This document shows, piece by piece, positions 53,361-63,775 of a stretch of 64,000 nucleotides of DNA. Every line of letters begins with the position of its first letter. Positions within the stretch are counted from its first letter, which is position 1. The DNA comes from Stappia sp. BW2 (GTDB lineage: Bacteria; Pseudomonadota; Alphaproteobacteria; Rhizobiales; Stappiaceae), in assembly GCF_008107695.1 (NCBI RefSeq), contig NZ_VIRG01000066.1, positions 1,426,001 to 1,490,000 on the forward strand, written 5' to 3'. A model generated the notes under the pieces. That model saw nothing but the letters and a program-made list of their open reading frames with translations. It made no database searches and was not told where the DNA came from. Both the position numbers and the translations under genes were made by a program.

Positions 53361-54041
53361 GTGCCAGCCACTTTCCCTCCCCGTCTCGATGGCCCCCGTC
53401 TGGCGCCGGCTTCGGGCAATGCCGCCCGCCAACTGGTGGTGATCCTGCATGGCTACGGAGCCGATGGCCCGGACCTCATCGACCTTGGGCGCGCCTGGCA
53501 GGGACAGCTTCCCGACGCCGCCTTCGTCGCACCGAACGCTCCGGAGCACCTGCCCTTCGAAGCACTCGGCGGGCGGCAATGGTTTGCGCTCGAGGAACGC
53601 GACATCAACGAATACCGCCTTGGCGCGCAAGCCGCCCAGCCGGTGCTCGACCGGTTTCTGGACGACGAACTGGCCCGTCATTCTCTCAACGACAGTTCAC
53701 TGGCACTGGTTGGCTTCAGCCAGGGGGCCATGATGGCCTTTCAATGCGGCCTGCGCCGCCCGTCTCCCCCGGCAGCGCTGATTGGCTATTCCGGTTTGTT
53801 GCCAGGGGCCGGACGCCTTGATCCGATCAATACGCAGAGCCCTGTGCTGATCGTGCATGGCGAGGCGGACGATGTGGTTGCCAGCTATCACGCGGAGGCG
53901 GCGCAACACGCACTTGAAGATGCCGGGGTTTCTTCCAGCCTGCATCTGCTGTCGGGCCTCGGTCATTCCATCGATGAACGCGGCATGGTGCTGGGCGGGC
54001 GGTTTCTGGAAAAGGCGTTTGGGTCCGTCAGGCCGGTGTAA
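53361..54041 (+). CDS. phospholipase/carboxylesterase family serine hydrolase
   Basis: A 226-residue alpha/beta hydrolase of the phospholipase/carboxylesterase (Abhydrolase_2) family. Nucleophile Ser120 in VGFSQGAMMA, acid Asp170 or Asp171 in VHGEADDVV, and base His202 in LSGLGHSIDE. The early VILHGYGADGPDLIDLG gives the oxyanion hole. It starts at GTG 53361, 15 bases after the MFS stop, so it belongs to the same transcript. Substrates are short-chain or acyl esters; in this context it could trim the product handled by the exporter. Confidence 0.88.
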   Translation: MPATFPPRLDGPRLAPASGNAARQLVVILHGYGADGPDLIDLGRAWQGQLPDAAFVAPNAPEHLPFEALGGRQWFALEERDINEYRLGAQAAQPVLDRFLDDELARHSLNDSSLALVGFSQGAMMAFQCGLRRPSPPAALIGYSGLLPGAGRLDPINTQSPVLIVHGEADDVVASYHAEAAQHALEDAGVSSSLHLLSGLGHSIDERGMVLGGRFLEKAFGSVRPV

Positions 54042-54142
54042 GGACGGCCCGGGATTGGTTAATGGCCTGTTAACGGTTTTGCGGGATGATTTCTGCAACT
54101 GTACCGGACCAGGAAGGGCCGGACGAGCCGGGATCCGAAGCC

Positions 54143-54763
54143 ATGCAGATTTCCATCGAAACCACCACGCAAAGCACAAGCCTTTTTTCGGCTTCCTTTT
54201 CGAATGGCGGCGCAGAAGGCCAGAAGAACGATCCCAAGGGCAACGCCTATGGTCACGAGATCGGCCAACGCAACGGGCATGACAAATCCCCTGCCGTCAG
54301 CGTTCTGGAAGCTGCCAGCAAACAGGCCGAGGAAGATGCGGTCGTGATCGCGGCGCTTCAGGATGCGGTTGAAAAAGGCAAGGGCAACGTCAAGGACGAC
54401 GACGAGGATAAAGACGGCGCACTTGCGACTGTCGAGGACTATCAGAAGACCGCCGGCAAACTGAAGGCGGCTCTTGGTGAAGAGGAAAGCGGCGCGTCGG
54501 CCAATGTGGCCTATGAAAGCGCGACCATTTCAACGACCACGATTGAAGCCGAGATTGGCGGTGAAACCGTTTCCGCGCAGTTCGTGTCCTTCGAGCGGGT
54601 GTCCTACGACAGTGAAACCGGGCTTTCCGTCCGCTCGGCGAACGCCTCTTCTGTCGAAGGCAACTTCGACAACGGCTCCTTCAGCTATCAGAGCGCTGCC
54701 GTCAGCGAGCTTTACGCAGGCACCGGCGACCAGGTTTCCAACCTTCTGGGCCTCGTGGCCTGA
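54143..54763 (+). CDS. acidic protein of unknown function
   Basis: About 206 residues (225 from an ATG at 54086); the start is uncertain. I do not recognise it. The first half is low-complexity and charged (SFSNGGAEGQKNDPKGNAYG, then VEKGKGNVKDDDEDKDG), and the second half is Ser/Thr/Val-rich and probably beta-structured (AYESATISTTTIEAEIGG, SFERVSYDSETGLSVRSANA). There is no signal peptide and no cysteine. The same N-terminal style of Gly/Asn/Thr-rich sequence is found in some secreted or surface proteins, but no export motif is visible. It follows the esterase by 101 bases. The 210 bases after it contain the M42 terminator. Confidence 0.6.
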   Translation: MQISIETTTQSTSLFSASFSNGGAEGQKNDPKGNAYGHEIGQRNGHDKSPAVSVLEAASKQAEEDAVVIAALQDAVEKGKGNVKDDDEDKDGALATVEDYQKTAGKLKAALGEEESGASANVAYESATISTTTIEAEIGGETVSAQFVSFERVSYDSETGLSVRSANASSVEGNFDNGSFSYQSAAVSELYAGTGDQVSNLLGLVA

Positions 54764-54935
54764 AGCGACACGCTTCCGCGCGTTTTCCCGCATCTTGAGG
54801 GGCTGATTGGCCTCGAAATACGGCCGTAAAGGCCTTTACTGAATGCGGTCTCCCCCCTGAGGCGACAAAACGGGATGACACGCCACGGAGGATCAGCCGT
54901 GGTTCCAACCCAAGGACTTCGACCTCCCGGTCAGA

Positions 54936-54964
54936 GACAAAAAGGGGAGCCGAAGCTCCCCTTT
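54936..54964 (-). terminator. intrinsic terminator after the M42 peptidase
   Basis: AAAGGGGAGC (54941-54950) and GCTCCCCTTT (54955-54964) form a perfect 10-base-pair stem with a TTCG loop on the minus strand, followed by TTTTTG (complement of 54936-54940). Confidence 0.9.
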
Positions 54965-54973
54965 CTCAGTGCC

Positions 54974-56017
54974 TTATGCCTTTTTCAGGTAGGCGACGAT
55001 GATGTCGAGCGCGGCCTGAAGGTCGCCCTTGTCGATCATTTCCGTGACCGTATGGATGTAGCGGGTCCCGACAACGATGCCGATGGCCTTGGCACCGGCA
55101 GCGGCCTGTTGGGCGGCAGCGCCATCCTGACCGCCAGCGGCCAGCATGGTGCGCTGGAACGGGATCTTTTCCTTGACCGCAATGGCTTCGATTTCCTTCA
55201 CCAGGTCCCGGTCCGCAATGAAGCTGGAATCCTTCACGTGCAGACCGAAGCCTTCGCCCTGCACCGTGGTGCGATCCTGTTCGGGAACACCCGGGGTGTC
55301 GCAGGAAAGCGTGGTGTCGATGCCAAATCCGATGTCGGGAGCAATGGCGAAAGACGCTGTCCGCGCGCCGCGCAGGCCGACTTCTTCCTGGCAGGTGAAG
55401 GCGACGTGAATCTCGCAATCATGCTTGGCCTTGCCCAGGCCCTTGATCGCCTCGATGCCGAGCCAGCAGGCAATGCGGTTGTCGAGCGCCTTGGAGACGA
55501 CCTTGTCGCCGATCTCGATCAGCGGCTCATCCATGGTGACCATGTCACCAACCTTGACGATGTCCTTGGTCTTTTCGCCGAGGCCCATATCGATGACGAA
55601 TTCCTTGGGTTCCGGCACCTTCTTGCGCTCTTCCGGCGAAGAAATGTGGATCGGCTTGCCACCCGGGTTCATCACGCCCTTGAAGTCACCTTCGTCGGTA
55701 GACACCAGCACGCGGCGGGAGAACAGGTTGCGGGCATCGAAGCCCCCGACCGGCTGCACATGGACGAAGCCCTTGTCCGTGACATGGGAGACCAGAAAGC
55801 CGATCTCATCCATGTGGCACAGGAGCATGACCTTTTTCGGGGTGCCCTTCTTGGAGGACTTGCGGCTGTCCCGGCGGCAGAGCAGCGAGCCCATGGGGTC
55901 GACGGTAACCTCGTCGAACAAGCCCTTGATTTCGGCCTGAATCAGGTCCCGGACCCGGTGTTCGTGACCCGGAACACCCGGCGTTTCGCAAAGACGGCGA
56001 AGAAGATCGATATTCAT
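54974..56017 (-). CDS. M42-family metallopeptidase
   Basis: A 347-residue M42 (tetrahedral aminopeptidase-type) protease of the cytoplasm. Metal ligands and catalytic residues are all present: His68 and Asp70 in CHMDEIG, Asp179 in ALDNRIACW, the catalytic pair Glu211-Glu212 in TCQEEVGLRG, Asp234 in GIDTT and His322 in YIHTVTEM. These enzymes degrade peptides from the N-terminus as 12-mers. ATG at 56017 has AGGAAG upstream. The gene stands alone, with a strong terminator, and is divergent from the alpha/beta hydrolase. Confidence 0.93.
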   Translation of the reverse strand: MNIDLLRRLCETPGVPGHEHRVRDLIQAEIKGLFDEVTVDPMGSLLCRRDSRKSSKKGTPKKVMLLCHMDEIGFLVSHVTDKGFVHVQPVGGFDARNLFSRRVLVSTDEGDFKGVMNPGGKPIHISSPEERKKVPEPKEFVIDMGLGEKTKDIVKVGDMVTMDEPLIEIGDKVVSKALDNRIACWLGIEAIKGLGKAKHDCEIHVAFTCQEEVGLRGARTASFAIAPDIGFGIDTTLSCDTPGVPEQDRTTVQGEGFGLHVKDSSFIADRDLVKEIEAIAVKEKIPFQRTMLAAGGQDGAAAQQAAAGAKAIGIVVGTRYIHTVTEMIDKGDLQAALDIIVAYLKKA

Positions 56018-56240
56018 GAAACTTCCTGTAAAGGTTGGAAAATTGGCTCGATCCTAGTCCGAAAGGCCGCACGGGATAAAGAGCCAAGACGGAATAGTTC
56101 GAAAAGAGAGGCTTGTTGCGGGCCTACAGGCTGCGATAAGCCTCGGTGGAACATCGCACGTGCGCTCAAAAAGACCCCTCGGTCCGTCCCGCCGCCTGAA
56201 AAAGGCACCGCGCTACACTCTTTTGGAAAGGCAATTCACG

Positions 56241-57044
56241 TTGACCTCTCTCTTGTCCGGCACTGTCCACGTTGAAACACAGGCCGTCCCGGTCGGCAGC
56301 AGCACCGTTCATGTTCGCATCTGGACACCTGAAGACCATTTGCCCGGCAAGGCACCGGTGCTTCTGTTTCACGACTCCCTCGGATGTATTGCCCTCTGGC
56401 GCGATTTTCCAGAACGTCTTGCCCTTGCCAGCGGACGCACTGTCATTGCCTATGACAGGCCCGGTTTCGGGCAATCCTCGGCACTTAGCGATACCCTGCC
56501 TGCCAGCTTTATCGCCGACGAAGGCAGGACGGTGGTGCCAGTCCTGTGCGAGCAACTGGGGCTCAGCCGCTTCGTTGCCTGCGGCCACAGCGTGGGAGGT
56601 GGTATGGCCGCGCATACGGCCGCGCAGCACCCGGACAGGGTCACGGCCCTGGTGACGATTGCAGCCCAGGCCCTGATCGAACACCGCACCCTGGAAGGGG
56701 TCCGCGAAGCCCGCACCGCCTTTGCCGATCCGGACGCATTCGACAGGCTGACCCGCTACCACGGTGCCAAAGCGCGCTGGGTTCTGAATGCCTGGACGGA
56801 ATCATGGCTCTCGCCAGCCTTTGCCGATTGGTCCCTCGACGATGCGCTTGCCGGTGTCCGCTGTAACACCCTTGCCATCCATGGCGCGCTTGACGAATAC
56901 GGCTCACCACGTCATCCGGAACACATCGCCAGGAGCACCGGCGGACAAAAGGTCGTGCTGCCCGATACGGGCCACATCCCGCACAGGGAGTGTCCGGAGG
57001 TGCTGGTCGATACCATCTGCGGTTTCCTGGCGAATGCTTCCTGA
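56241..57044 (+). CDS. alpha/beta hydrolase
   Basis: About 267 residues with a classic alpha/beta hydrolase layout: LLFHDSLGCIALWRDFP (oxyanion region), AYDRPGFGQSS, nucleophile GHSVGGGMAAH (Ser in GHSVGG), and late His in PDTGHIPHRE; the acid is the Asp in HGALDEYGSP. I placed the start at the TTG at 56241, after GGAAAGG; an in-frame TTG at 56223 and a GTG at 56160 are alternatives, and no ATG is available. The substrate is unknown. The next gene (patatin) starts 213 bases later. Confidence 0.78.
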   Translation: MTSLLSGTVHVETQAVPVGSSTVHVRIWTPEDHLPGKAPVLLFHDSLGCIALWRDFPERLALASGRTVIAYDRPGFGQSSALSDTLPASFIADEGRTVVPVLCEQLGLSRFVACGHSVGGGMAAHTAAQHPDRVTALVTIAAQALIEHRTLEGVREARTAFADPDAFDRLTRYHGAKARWVLNAWTESWLSPAFADWSLDDALAGVRCNTLAIHGALDEYGSPRHPEHIARSTGGQKVVLPDTGHIPHRECPEVLVDTICGFLANAS

Positions 57045-57257
57045 AGCCGGTTTCGGGCAATCCGCGCAGAGTCTTTGCAGATGCGCCGGTCCGGTTTAAC
57101 TTCTTGCTCGCCAATTTCGAAAAATCGTCCACCTGTTTTTCACTTTGCCATTGCAGTGTCGCATTTGATGACAACATTCTATCGGTAAGCAAAAAGCGTC
57201 TCCCGTCTTTCCGGAGAGATGTATCGCCTTCCATTGCGACGACCCCCGGGGAACCCC

Positions 57258-58343
57258 ATGGCCCAGAAAAAACGTTTTATTCTTTCCATTGACGGCGGCG
57301 GCATTCGCGGCCTCATTCCGCTCCGCTTGCTTGAAACCCTCGAAAGCCGATTGAGCCAGCGAGGCGTCAACACGCCCCTGCACCAGATTTTCGATCTGAT
57401 GGCCGGATCTTCCACCGGCGGCCTGATTGCTGCCGGTCTGTCCGCGCCTCGTCCTGGCGGCTCCGCCGGCGCGCCTGCTGCAAGCATCACCGAACTCCGC
57501 GGCTTCTTCGAGCGCGATGCGCGGGAGATCTTCAAATCCTCGATCTCGGCACGGCTGGCGCGCAGCGTTACCAGCTCGCTCGGCCTGTTCGACGAAACCT
57601 ACGATCCGCGCCCGCTGGAAAAGATGCTGAAAGAACGGTTCGGCTGGACGTCCATGGCCAGCGGCCTCACCCATCTCGTGCTGACCGCCTATGATCTGGA
57701 ACAGCGCAAGGCAGTGTTCCTGACCAACGGTCTCGAAGCTGGCGGCGGCCGGCCGGATGACTATTACTTCTGGCAGGCGGTGCGCGCGACCACCGCAACC
57801 CCGTCCTATTTCGAGCCGGCCCGTGTTGAGAACCTCAGCCGCCGGCGAGAGGAAGCGCTGATCGATGGAACGGTCTTCATGAAGGATCCGACCATCGCAG
57901 CTTATCTGGAGGCCCGTAATCTGGGTTGGGGTGACGACGAGATCGTCATTCTGTCGCTCGGCACCGGCCGGGCGCCGAGCCGGTCCTTCCTTTACAAGGA
58001 TGCCGTCGGCTGGGGTGCTCTGGGCTGGCTGCAGCCTTCCAAGGGAGCGCCGCTGATGTCGATCCTGGCCGATGCCCAAAGCCAGACAACCTCCGACGAG
58101 GCACGCCAGCTCTTCGCCGAACTGCCGAACGTGAGCTATCACCGGCTCGATGGCGAACTGCCTGCGGAAGCCGAGGACATCGACAACGCCCGGCCAGGCA
58201 ACATCATCACGCTCAACGGCGCGGCGGACCGGGTGATCCGGGACAACACCGTTTTCCTGGATACCCTTGCCGACATGATCGCCGCGCATGTGCATGAGAG
58301 CGAATCGGATGCGGAGACACCCGATTTGGTGCATGCTGCCTGA
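57258..58343 (+). CDS. patatin-like phospholipase
   Basis: A 361-residue patatin-family lipase. The oxyanion motif is DGGGIRG (12-18), the nucleophile is Ser52 in GSSTGG, and the catalytic Asp is in ALIDGTVF around residue 202 (DGT instead of the common DGG). ATG at 57258 follows GGGGAA. It should hydrolyse acyl groups of phospholipids or storage lipids; no signal peptide is seen, so it is cytoplasmic or secreted by another route. The MepA gene starts eight bases after its stop, an unusual pairing of lipase and peptidoglycan hydrolase. Confidence 0.9.
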   Translation: MAQKKRFILSIDGGGIRGLIPLRLLETLESRLSQRGVNTPLHQIFDLMAGSSTGGLIAAGLSAPRPGGSAGAPAASITELRGFFERDAREIFKSSISARLARSVTSSLGLFDETYDPRPLEKMLKERFGWTSMASGLTHLVLTAYDLEQRKAVFLTNGLEAGGGRPDDYYFWQAVRATTATPSYFEPARVENLSRRREEALIDGTVFMKDPTIAAYLEARNLGWGDDEIVILSLGTGRAPSRSFLYKDAVGWGALGWLQPSKGAPLMSILADAQSQTTSDEARQLFAELPNVSYHRLDGELPAEAEDIDNARPGNIITLNGAADRVIRDNTVFLDTLADMIAAHVHESESDAETPDLVHAA

Positions 58344-58351
58344 GGATTGAA

Positions 58352-59494
58352 ATGGCTGGCGGTCGACGGCGGCTGAACACTCAGACGGGCGCACGAGGTT
58401 TCAACGTGAGAGCGGGCAGAACAGGCATTAGAAGCGGCCGGACCCTTTCGGTGTCCGGCCTGATGGCATTTGCGGCAGCCCTGCAGTTTTCCTGCCTTGT
58501 CGCGTCAGCCGCACCCGTGCCAACCGCCAAGCCGAGCGAGCCTGTCTCCGAGACCTATTCGCCCACTGTCGAGCTGGTGGCCGGTGTGCCGATACCGGAA
58601 AAGAAACGCGACGTTCCGGAAGGCTATGTCGCGCAGAAGCCCAAGCTGGTGCTTTATGGAAACCAGCCAGCGCGTGACTACTTCGGGGCCGCAACAGGCC
58701 CTGCCAATCTGAAAGCCCGCTCGATCGGGTCCTACGCCAAGGGGTGCCTGGCAGGCGGCGCGGAGCTGCCGACGGATGGACCGACCTGGCAGGCCATGCG
58801 CCTGTCGCGAAACCGCAATTGGGGCCACCCGGTCCTGATCGACTATCTCGAGGACCTGGCGAATGACGCCCCGAAGGTCGGCTGGAACGGATTGCTTGTC
58901 GGCGATATCGCTCAACCACGCGGCGGACCGATGACATCCGGCCATGCCAGCCACCAGATCGGCCTCGACGCCGACATCTGGTTGACGGAGATGCCGAACC
59001 GCCGCCTCACCCCACAGGAACGGGAAGAGATCTCCGCCACTTCGATGCTGATCGGCCCGATGGACGTCAAGGGTGCCGACCGACGGGTGGACCCGAGGAA
59101 ATGGTCCGACACACACGCCAAGCTGATCCGGCTCGCTGCGTCAGACAAGCGTGTGGCCCGTATCTTCGTCAGTCCGGCGATCAAGAAGGCCCTCTGCGAT
59201 TTTCAGAGGGGCGGCGACCGCTCGTGGCTGCGCAAGGTGCGCCCGTGGTGGGGTCACCACTATCATTTCCATGTGCGCCTGGCCTGCCCGAAAGGCAGTG
59301 CCGGCTGCAAGAACCAGAACCCGCCGCCCCCCGGCGACGGCTGTGGCGCCCAACTTACCTACTGGCTGTCGGATGAGCCCTGGGTGCCGAAAAACCCGCC
59401 CAAGCCGGGTGAGCCTCCGAAGGTGGTCAAGAAACGCCCGATGGCGCTCTCCGCCTTGCCGAATGACTGCCGGAATGTGCTGACGGCAAATTGA
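58352..59494 (+). CDS. mepA: penicillin-insensitive murein endopeptidase (MepA family)
   Basis: About 380 residues from ATG 58352; an in-frame GTG at 58406, seven bases after GAGG, would start directly before the signal peptide (LSVSGLMAFAAALQFSCLVA) and may be the real start. The protein is exported to the periplasm and cuts the D-Ala-meso-DAP cross-links of peptidoglycan. Zinc ligands are His201 and Asp208 in GHASHQIGLDADIW, with WWGHHYHFHVRL (302-307) providing the third ligand and catalytic histidine. Four cysteines near the C-terminus probably pair. It is co-transcribed with the patatin gene. Confidence 0.92.
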   Translation: MAGGRRRLNTQTGARGFNVRAGRTGIRSGRTLSVSGLMAFAAALQFSCLVASAAPVPTAKPSEPVSETYSPTVELVAGVPIPEKKRDVPEGYVAQKPKLVLYGNQPARDYFGAATGPANLKARSIGSYAKGCLAGGAELPTDGPTWQAMRLSRNRNWGHPVLIDYLEDLANDAPKVGWNGLLVGDIAQPRGGPMTSGHASHQIGLDADIWLTEMPNRRLTPQEREEISATSMLIGPMDVKGADRRVDPRKWSDTHAKLIRLAASDKRVARIFVSPAIKKALCDFQRGGDRSWLRKVRPWWGHHYHFHVRLACPKGSAGCKNQNPPPPGDGCGAQLTYWLSDEPWVPKNPPKPGEPPKVVKKRPMALSALPNDCRNVLTAN

Positions 59495-59510
59495 GGTTGG
59501 CCTCGTCCCC

Positions 59511-60026
59511 TTAAGCGTCCGGCGGCTGCATCGGCTGCAAGACCTTGGCCACGAAGACGAGATCCAGCCAGCGACCGAACTTGGTGCCGGCTTCCGGCAA
59601 GCGCCCGGCGACATCAAAGCCGAGTTTCTCATGCAAGGCGATGGAGGCCGTATTGCTGCCGTCGATCACGCCGACCAGCACGTGTAGGCTCTTGCCGACG
59701 GCAATCTCCATCAGGCGTTCCAGAAGCGCGCGGCCAATGCCGCGCCGTTGCATCGCCGGGTCGACATAGACGGAGTGTTCCGCCGTCAGGCGATAGCCCT
59801 CGCGCGGGCGGAAGGGCCCGAAACTGGCGAAACCAAGCACAGCATCGTGGTGATCGACCGCCACCAGAACCGGCAGCCCCTCCTTCACCCGCCCCTCGTA
59901 CCAGCTCAGTCTCTGGTCCAGCGTTTCTTCCTGGTTGGTCCAGGCTGCCGTCGTCTCGCGCACGGCCTGGTTATAGCGCTCCAGAATTGCCGGAACGTCC
60001 CTCGGTTCTGCATTGCGGATTAACAT
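59511..60026 (-). CDS. GNAT N-acetyltransferase, phosphinothricin-acetyltransferase-like
   Basis: A 171-residue GNAT enzyme like the Pat/Bar subgroup: LIRNAEPRDVPAILERYNQA at the start, GFASFGPFRPREGYRLTAEHSV, acetyl-CoA loop VDPAMQRRGIGRALLERLM (about 92-110), and IDGSNTASIALHEKLGFDV. It acetylates an amino acid analogue or amine with acetyl-CoA in the cytoplasm. ATG at 60026. It is convergent with mepA, 16 bases apart. Resistance to a glutamine-synthetase inhibitor cannot be asserted from sequence alone. Confidence 0.88.
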   Translation of the reverse strand: MLIRNAEPRDVPAILERYNQAVRETTAAWTNQEETLDQRLSWYEGRVKEGLPVLVAVDHHDAVLGFASFGPFRPREGYRLTAEHSVYVDPAMQRRGIGRALLERLMEIAVGKSLHVLVGVIDGSNTASIALHEKLGFDVAGRLPEAGTKFGRWLDLVFVAKVLQPMQPPDA

Positions 60027-60063
60027 CGATAACTCTTGTCAGGTTGTTCAAATCGCCTTTGCC

Positions 60064-60092
60064 GATGCATTCTGCATCAAACTTTGAGTTTG
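60064..60092. other. two abutting perfect palindromes
   Basis: GATGCA-TTC-TGCATC (60064-60078) is followed directly by CAAACT-TTG-AGTTTG (60078-60092), sharing one base. Both are perfect. They lie between the GNAT and lepA starts and could be operator sites or small RNA hairpins. The rest of the 238-base gap shows nothing else notable. Confidence 0.4.
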
Positions 60093-60264
60093 AATTTCCA
60101 TGACAAATGCCTCCCATGCACTGCGTCATTTACCGGGGGCGGCAGATCCCGGCTGCCGTCGGAGAACCCGCATTCGGCGATAGGTGCAAAAAAGCACCGG
60201 AATTCAACGCGCGCAGGCTTCAATCTACTAGGCGAAATCGAATTGCAGTGGTAAAGGGGCGGCC

Positions 60265-62070
<1,806 letters not shown>

Positions 62071-62079
62071 GACACCGCT

Positions 62080-62101
62080 GCCATGCCCGCCAGGGCGTGG
62101 C
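62080..62101 (+). other. hairpin after lepA
   Basis: GCCATGCCC (62080-62088) pairs with GGGCGTGGC (62093-62101) with one G-U and a 4-base loop. There is no T-run, so it may be a weak terminator or 3' stabiliser. Confidence 0.4.
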
Positions 62102-62251
62102 AACAGTTATCAACACCCGCGTTTATCAGGTCCAGGACTTGCCTTCTGCGAACCGGCGTGACAAACGTCGGAAATCATCGTCCCTCCTGATTGAAAGGCT
62201 ATAGACCGACTGAACCAGCCGGCCTGCAGCGCCCCCAAGCAAGGCTTTGCC

Positions 62252-62833
62252 ATGAGTATCGAACAGACCCTTTCCGACCGCGCCGGCAACGCCTGCGAAT
62301 TCTGTGGTGCCACTGAAGCGTTGAAGCCTCTTGATGTCGGTCCGGATGCCGATGGCACAGCGGATATGGCTGTTCTCGCCTGCACCACCTGCGCGGATCA
62401 GATTTCGGGCACTGCGGATATCGACGCGAAGCATTGGCTTTGCCTGAATGAAGCCGCCTGGAGCCAGGTTCCGCCGGTTCAGGTTGTTGCCTACCGCATG
62501 CTCTCCAGAATGCCGGATGAAAGCTGGGCACGCGATCTTCTGGACATGCTGTATCTGGAAGAGGACACGCTCGCCTGGGCAAAGGCCGGTCTTGGCGCCA
62601 GCACGGACGAAGACGACGGCGTGGTCCACAAGGATACCCACGGCGCTGTTCTTGCCGCCGGCGACACGGTGACCCTGATCAAGGATCTCAAGGTCAAAGG
62701 CGCCAGCTTCACCGCCAAACGCGGCACCGCCGTGCGCAACATCTCGCTTGTTGCGGACAACGCTTCCCAGATCGAAGGTCGTGTGAACGATCAACGCATC
62801 GTCATCCTGACGGAATTCGTGAAGAAGGCCTGA
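62252..62833 (+). CDS. PhnA/YjdM-domain protein
   Basis: A 193-residue protein with an N-terminal zinc-ribbon-like part (CEFCGATEALKP and CTTCADQISG, four cysteines), a helical middle (DARNLLDMLYLEEDTLAWAK-like), and a C-terminal PhnA/YjdM barrel (DTHGAVLAAGDTVTLIKDLK, VKGASFTAKRGTAVRNI, RIVILTEFVKKA). YjdM was once linked to phosphonate use but this is not established for the family. ATG at 62252. It is convergent with the LysR gene, whose stop is adjacent. Confidence 0.87.
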   Translation: MSIEQTLSDRAGNACEFCGATEALKPLDVGPDADGTADMAVLACTTCADQISGTADIDAKHWLCLNEAAWSQVPPVQVVAYRMLSRMPDESWARDLLDMLYLEEDTLAWAKAGLGASTDEDDGVVHKDTHGAVLAAGDTVTLIKDLKVKGASFTAKRGTAVRNISLVADNASQIEGRVNDQRIVILTEFVKKA

Positions 62834-63673
62834 TCAGGCCGCGTCGCGGAAGGCCGCAAGGATAGCAGAAGCGACCAATGGACCTTCCCGGCAGAAGAGC
62901 GTCATCTTCGTCTTCGGCAAGACGGGAAGACGATAGAGGTCTCCAACTTCCCGGCATCCTTCGGGAATGTTGCGCCTGTCGAGGCAGGCGATGCCGAGGC
63001 CGGCGCTGACCGCTGCCTGGATGGCGCCAACACCGGTGCCGGTAAAGGCGTCTTCATAGGAAATCCCAGCTTCTTTCAGTGTGCCCTCCGCCAGGCGTCG
63101 CAGGGCGCATGTCTCGGAAAGAGCCACAAGGGGGAGAGCCGTCCCCGCACTCCAGCTGAACGCCCGGGAAGCCGTCCAGACAAGGTTTTCCTCGAAGGCC
63201 ACACGGCCGGTGCCCTCGACATCCTCGGAACGCACCATGACCGCGCTGAACAGCCCTGCCTTGAAGTCGTTATAGAGCGTATCGGAATAACCGACCGAAA
63301 CGTGCAGGCGGTGCTGCGGCAGCGCCTTGCTGAGCGAGGCGATAATGGCCGGCAGGCGGCCCCCAGCGGCATGATCGCTGATGCCGAAACGCAGTCGTTT
63401 TTGAACAGCCGGACCGGAAACGCGGGCCGTTACACTGTCATGCAGATCGATCAGGCTGCGCGCGTCGCTCAGAAACCTTGCGCCGAAGCTTGTCAGCCGG
63501 ACGGAGCGCGGCGAACGGCTGAGGAGGGTGTCGCCGAGGCGGTCTTCCAGTTTCTTGATCTTGACGCTGACAGCAGACTGGCTGGCCCCCGTCATCTGAC
63601 CTGCCCGCGTGAAGCTGCCCGTTTCGGCGACACGCACGAAGGCGCGCAAGAGATCCATATCGAGATCGGTCAT
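62834..63673 (-). CDS. LysR-family transcriptional regulator
   Basis: A 279-residue LysR-type protein. The N-terminal winged helix is DMDLLRAFVRVAETGSFTRA then SQSAVSVKIKKLEDRLG, and the effector-binding domain spans about residues 90-279. ATG at 63673. It is divergent from a tautomerase gene across a 102-base spacer, the classical LysR-target layout, and probably responds to a small aromatic or quinone-like ligand. Confidence 0.92.
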   Translation of the reverse strand: MTDLDMDLLRAFVRVAETGSFTRAGQMTGASQSAVSVKIKKLEDRLGDTLLSRSPRSVRLTSFGARFLSDARSLIDLHDSVTARVSGPAVQKRLRFGISDHAAGGRLPAIIASLSKALPQHRLHVSVGYSDTLYNDFKAGLFSAVMVRSEDVEGTGRVAFEENLVWTASRAFSWSAGTALPLVALSETCALRRLAEGTLKEAGISYEDAFTGTGVGAIQAAVSAGLGIACLDRRNIPEGCREVGDLYRLPVLPKTKMTLFCREGPLVASAILAAFRDAA

Positions 63674-63676
63674 ACA

Positions 63677-63694
63677 ATCATTCTAATTTATGAT
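63677..63694. promoter_or_regulatory. LysR-type operator candidate
   Basis: ATCAT-N8-ATGAT (63677-63681 and 63690-63694) is a T-N11-A type palindrome just upstream of the LysR start, at the position of an autorepressor site in the divergent spacer. Confidence 0.5.
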
Positions 63695-63775
63695 TTTTGA
63701 AATATCAAAGATTTGTTTCTGTTATCATAAGCACAGCAATAAGGTTGGCGGCATCACCGAAAGACGGAGGACATG

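Noticed and set aside
59511..60026. Calling the GNAT protein a herbicide-resistance gene.
   Set aside because: The family includes many enzymes acting on other amines; substrate cannot be read from the sequence.
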